The notes below the pieces were generated by a model. It was not told the DNA's origin. It saw nothing but the letters and a program-made list of their open reading frames with translations, and made no database searches. 64,000 bases of DNA from Vreelandella olivaria. Its GTDB lineage: Bacteria; Pseudomonadota; Gammaproteobacteria; Pseudomonadales; Halomonadaceae. Below are positions 61,626-64,000 of this stretch, piece after piece. A program made the position numbers and the translations under genes. Numbering within the stretch: the stretch's first letter is position 1; each line of letters starts with the position of its first letter. The stretch covers positions 3,410,001 to 3,474,000 of the forward strand of contig AP019416.1 in assembly GCA_004295565.1 (NCBI GenBank), given 5' to 3'.

Positions 61626-61752
61626 ACGGACTCCTTGGGCTTGCCGGACAATAGGCGGGATAACCAACGCGTTACCTAAAGTGTGGCGGGAAGGCTAAGT
61701 CAGGTAAACCCCTCCAAGCATAATAAAACTATCCCTAAGCTGAACGACCCAT

Positions 61753-61785
61753 AAAAAAGCCCGGTGCAGTTAAGCACCGGGCTTT
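61753..61785 (-). terminator. Intrinsic terminator of the DUF4168 gene
   Basis: GCCCGGTGC and GCACCGGGC form a perfect 9-bp stem with a 6-base loop; the minus strand continues with six T, the plus strand with three T. It lies 97 bases after the minus-strand stop at 61882. Confidence 0.85.
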
Positions 61786-61881
61786 GTGGTCGACGTCATG
61801 TAGGCTGCTAGGTAAAGGTTGCTATATAAGCAATAGCAGCATTAGCCAAAAATGACCTCGATAACGTTCAGCAAGTATGAC

Positions 61882-62271
61882 TTACGACTGGTTAGCCATT
61901 TCCTGCACGCGCTGCATCATTTCCGGGTCTTGTTGAATAGATTGACCAATAGCGTTGAAGGTATCAACATCAAGGCCGCTGTCTTCAACCACTTCGATCA
62001 TGCGGTCATTAGCTTCGGTGCGCACTTCCTGTTGCGCTGATTCATCTTCCGCTTCCTGCAGACGCTGGGTATATTCCTGGGAAATAACCGCAATTTCTTG
62101 AGAAGCATCGGCAAACTGCTGGAGCTGATCGTCAGAGAAATCCTGGGCAGGTGCTTGCTGGGTTGCCATAGGATCTTGTGCAGCGCCTTGCTCTTCTTGG
62201 GCGTGGGCAGTAGCCGTCATCAGGCCGGTCGCGAGCAGGGCAGCGGAGAACAGAGCAGTCATACGTTGCAT
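61882..62271 (-). CDS. DUF4168 periplasmic protein
   Basis: 129 residues from ATG 62271 with GAGG upstream. A signal peptide (TALFSAALLATGLMTATAHA) precedes a Gln/Glu-rich helical domain, FSDDQLQQFADASQEIAVIS to NAIGQSIQQDPEMMQRVQEM, the DUF4168 pattern. Function not known; proteins of this type in halophiles are abundant and possibly stress-related. A longer reading to 62337 has no SD. Confidence 0.82.
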   Translation of the reverse strand: MQRMTALFSAALLATGLMTATAHAQEEQGAAQDPMATQQAPAQDFSDDQLQQFADASQEIAVISQEYTQRLQEAEDESAQQEVRTEANDRMIEVVEDSGLDVDTFNAIGQSIQQDPEMMQRVQEMANQS

Positions 62272-62415
62272 AAAAGAAACCTCAGTATTGCGTTGTGTAT
62301 GTGCCCACTGTGACGCGCCGTATTCAACCAGGTTCAATTTTTTATGTAAAAGCTAGTAACAAAAAGAACAGAATGTATCAAAAAATCGAATTACGCACGC
62401 CACTACGGAAAGCAC

Positions 62416-63329
62416 ATGCATAGCAAATTCAACAGCTTACGTCACAAAAACCTATCCTCGGCAGGGCTTGCCGCCATGCCAGCACTTTTTGTGCTGCTGT
62501 GGAGTACCGGCTTTATCGGCGCCAAGTTCGGGCTGCCGTATGCAGAACCCTTTACGTTCCTGTTTATTCGCTTTGTACTCACGCTACTGCTGCTGATTCC
62601 ACTGGTAGTAGTGATGCGAATACCCTGGCCATCATCACCCAGGTTATGGACACATATCGCAATATCGGGTTTTCTAGTTCATGGCGCCTACTTGGGGGTG
62701 TCTTTTATGGCATTTACCTGGGTATGCCCGCCGGTTTAGCAGCGCTACTGGTCGGGCTTCAGCCGCTCCTGACCGCCGCTTTCGCCGGGCCACTGTTAGG
62801 CGAGCAGCTCTCTTGGCGTCAATGGTTAGGGCTAGGACTGGGCCTAATAGGTATCAGTTTGGTACTGGGTAGTAAGCTTGAGGTGGGTGAGTCGCTGTTT
62901 GACGGTTTCGGCATTAGCGCTCTGCTATGTGTCACCGCCGCCTTGATGGGGATTTCGCTGGGTACTCTCTATCAGAAGAGGTACTGCACCAGTATGCCGC
63001 TACTTTCCGGGGCAGTGATTCAGTACCTGGCGGCGGGCGCTCTGCTCGGGATAGGTGCGCTGTTATTTGAGAGCCGCCAAGTGGAGTGGAGCAGCACCTT
63101 TATCCTCACCTTGGGTTGGCTGGTGTTGATTCTCTCAATTGCCGCTATCCTGTTACTCATGGCCTTGATTAAAAAGGGGGAAGCTTCGCGTGTGGCGAGT
63201 CTTTTTTATCTTGTGCCACCGGTCACGGCGCTTCAGGCGTGGTGGCTCTTTGACGAACGCCTTCCCCTGCTAGGACTTATGGGGATGTTGGTTGCCATTA
63301 CTGGGGTGGTGATGGCGATTAGACGATGA
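62416..63329 (+). CDS. DMT-family (EamA) transporter (one frameshift)
   Basis: About 304 residues, ten helices in two EamA repeats. LLWSTGFIGAKFGLPYAEPF and FTFLFIRFVLTLLLLIPLVV in repeat one; PAGLAALLVGLQPLLTAAFA, GIGALLFESRQVEWS-type linkers and VASLFYLVPPVTALQAWWLF in repeat two. One T is missing near 62705 in a TTTT run (SFYGIYLGMPAG restored). Efflux of amino acids or metabolites is usual for the family; substrate unknown. Confidence 0.83.
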
Positions 63330-63330
63330 C

Positions 63331-63366
63331 GCGATTTTTATAATTAACGCGCTTTTTATAATTAAC
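63331..63366. repeat. 18-bp tandem duplication
   Basis: GCGATTTTTATAATTAAC is followed directly by GCGCTTTTTATAATTAAC, identical except for one base. Located between the DMT stop and the EAL gene. Confidence 0.7.
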
Positions 63367-63395
63367 GATAGTTGTAGACCAGGGCTTGGATAAAC

Positions 63396-64000
63396 ATGTC
63401 AGCACAACACCACTGTGCCAGGGTGAACGGACACTGTAACCGTTGCGACTCTCCGGTACCTTTTGCATTTACGATGGCGTTTCAACCGATCGTCAATGTC
63501 AGTCAGCGACAAGTTATTTACTACGAAGCGTTAGTACGCGGCCCCAACGGTGAGTCCGCTTTTTCAATACTGGAACAGGTAACCGATGCGTTGATGTACC
63601 GTTTTGACCAGGCATGTCGCATTAAAGCGATTGAACTCGCCAGCGAACTGGGCATGCAGGAACGGCTCTCTATTAATTTTCTGCCCAATGCCGTTTATGA
63701 GCCGCAGGCCTGCATTCAAGCCACCTTGGAAACAGCCCATCGTGTTGGCTGGCCCACCGAGCGGCTCAATTTCGAGATTATCGAAACCGAGCGGGTCAAA
63801 GACCGCATTCATATGCGCACCATTATTGAGAGCTATCGCGAAATGGGCTTTACCACTTCGCTGGATGACTTTGGTAACGGTTACGCCAACCTCGATCTGT
63901 TGACCGATCTGCGACCTGATACGCTAAAAATCGATCGTGACCTGGTAATGGAGTGCGATAGCGACAAGCGCCGCCAAGCTATACTACGTAGCCTGGTGGC
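63396..64000 (+). CDS. EAL-domain c-di-GMP phosphodiesterase, cut by window end
   Basis: 201 residues visible from ATG 63396 and open to the end. The EAL domain starts at about residue 27 (FTMAFQPIVNVSQRQVIYYE) and has all visible catalytic positions: EAL in YYEALVRG, Asn in LSINFLP, Glu in FEIIETE, DDFGNGY and Lys in TLKIDRDL. It should hydrolyse c-di-GMP. The N-terminus is short and rich in Cys and His (HHCARVNGHCNRC, Cys7, Cys14 and Cys17), suggesting a metal or redox switch. No PAS or GGDEF domain precedes it. Confidence 0.87.
   Translation, partial: MSAQHHCARVNGHCNRCDSPVPFAFTMAFQPIVNVSQRQVIYYEALVRGPNGESAFSILEQVTDALMYRFDQACRIKAIELASELGMQERLSINFLPNAVYEPQACIQATLETAHRVGWPTERLNFEIIETERVKDRIHMRTIIESYREMGFTTSLDDFGNGYANLDLLTDLRPDTLKIDRDLVMECDSDKRRQAILRSLV

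Overview
The window looks like chromosome of a moderately halophilic gammaproteobacterium, most likely Halomonas or a close relative. The evidence is a moderately GC-rich sequence, an osmoprotectant block (ProVWX plus a BCCT carrier), acidic periplasmic proteins, several siderophore-uptake loci and protein families typical of Halomonadaceae. The genus is an inference from gene content and protein style, not from a marker gene.

Layout. 1-3000: partial small secreted protein, SstT-type Ser/Thr symporter and an MFS carrier. 3179-4844: an XRE-cupin regulator with a perfect 32-bp palindromic operator, driving an azlCD amino-acid exporter. 4908-11281: a ferric-siderophore uptake locus (binding protein, two permeases, convergent TonB-dependent receptor, divergent ATPase). 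11477-14461: an AT-rich orphan membrane protein, an orphan FitA-type antitoxin and a secreted beta-lactamase-fold hydrolase. 14639-28223: a hydroxyproline catabolic island with a TRAP transporter, 4-hydroxyproline 2-epimerase, pyrroline-4-hydroxy-2-carboxylate deaminase, D-hydroxyproline dehydrogenase, GntR regulator, polar amino-acid ABC transporter, fused aconitase X (cis-3-hydroxyproline dehydratase family) and a second proline-racemase homologue with a Ser/Cys pair. 28328-30390: a second siderophore receptor. 30523-34597: a GGDEF-EAL protein with a degenerate EAL site and two tandem Crp/Fnr-like regulators. 34741-36048: orphan antitoxin, tRNA-Ile(CAT) and a YceI-like protein. 36059-46617: ABC exporter, a 144-bp palindromic repeat, a second complete siderophore ABC importer and two convergent paralogous TonB receptors. 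46831-52875: LysR regulator, AEC carrier, PQQ sugar dehydrogenase and a two-component sensor with NtrC-type regulator. 53146-58890: acidic lipoprotein, ProVWX and BCCT. 58989-64000: exonuclease/DUF294 pair, DUF4168 protein, DMT carrier and an EAL protein cut by the window end.

How it works together: iron uptake is scattered over at least three loci, each with Fur-like AT-rich palindromes. The hydroxyproline island has two importers and feeds D- and L-hydroxyproline isomers toward 2-oxoglutarate semialdehyde; the final dehydrogenase and the pyrroline-2-carboxylate reductase are not in the window. Betaine uptake serves salt tolerance.

Quality warning: more than half of the protein genes are interrupted by single-base frameshifts, very often in short homopolymers, while both halves keep perfect family sequence. 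I read this as sequencing error rather than true pseudogenes, and I give such genes as one feature with the approximate break points.
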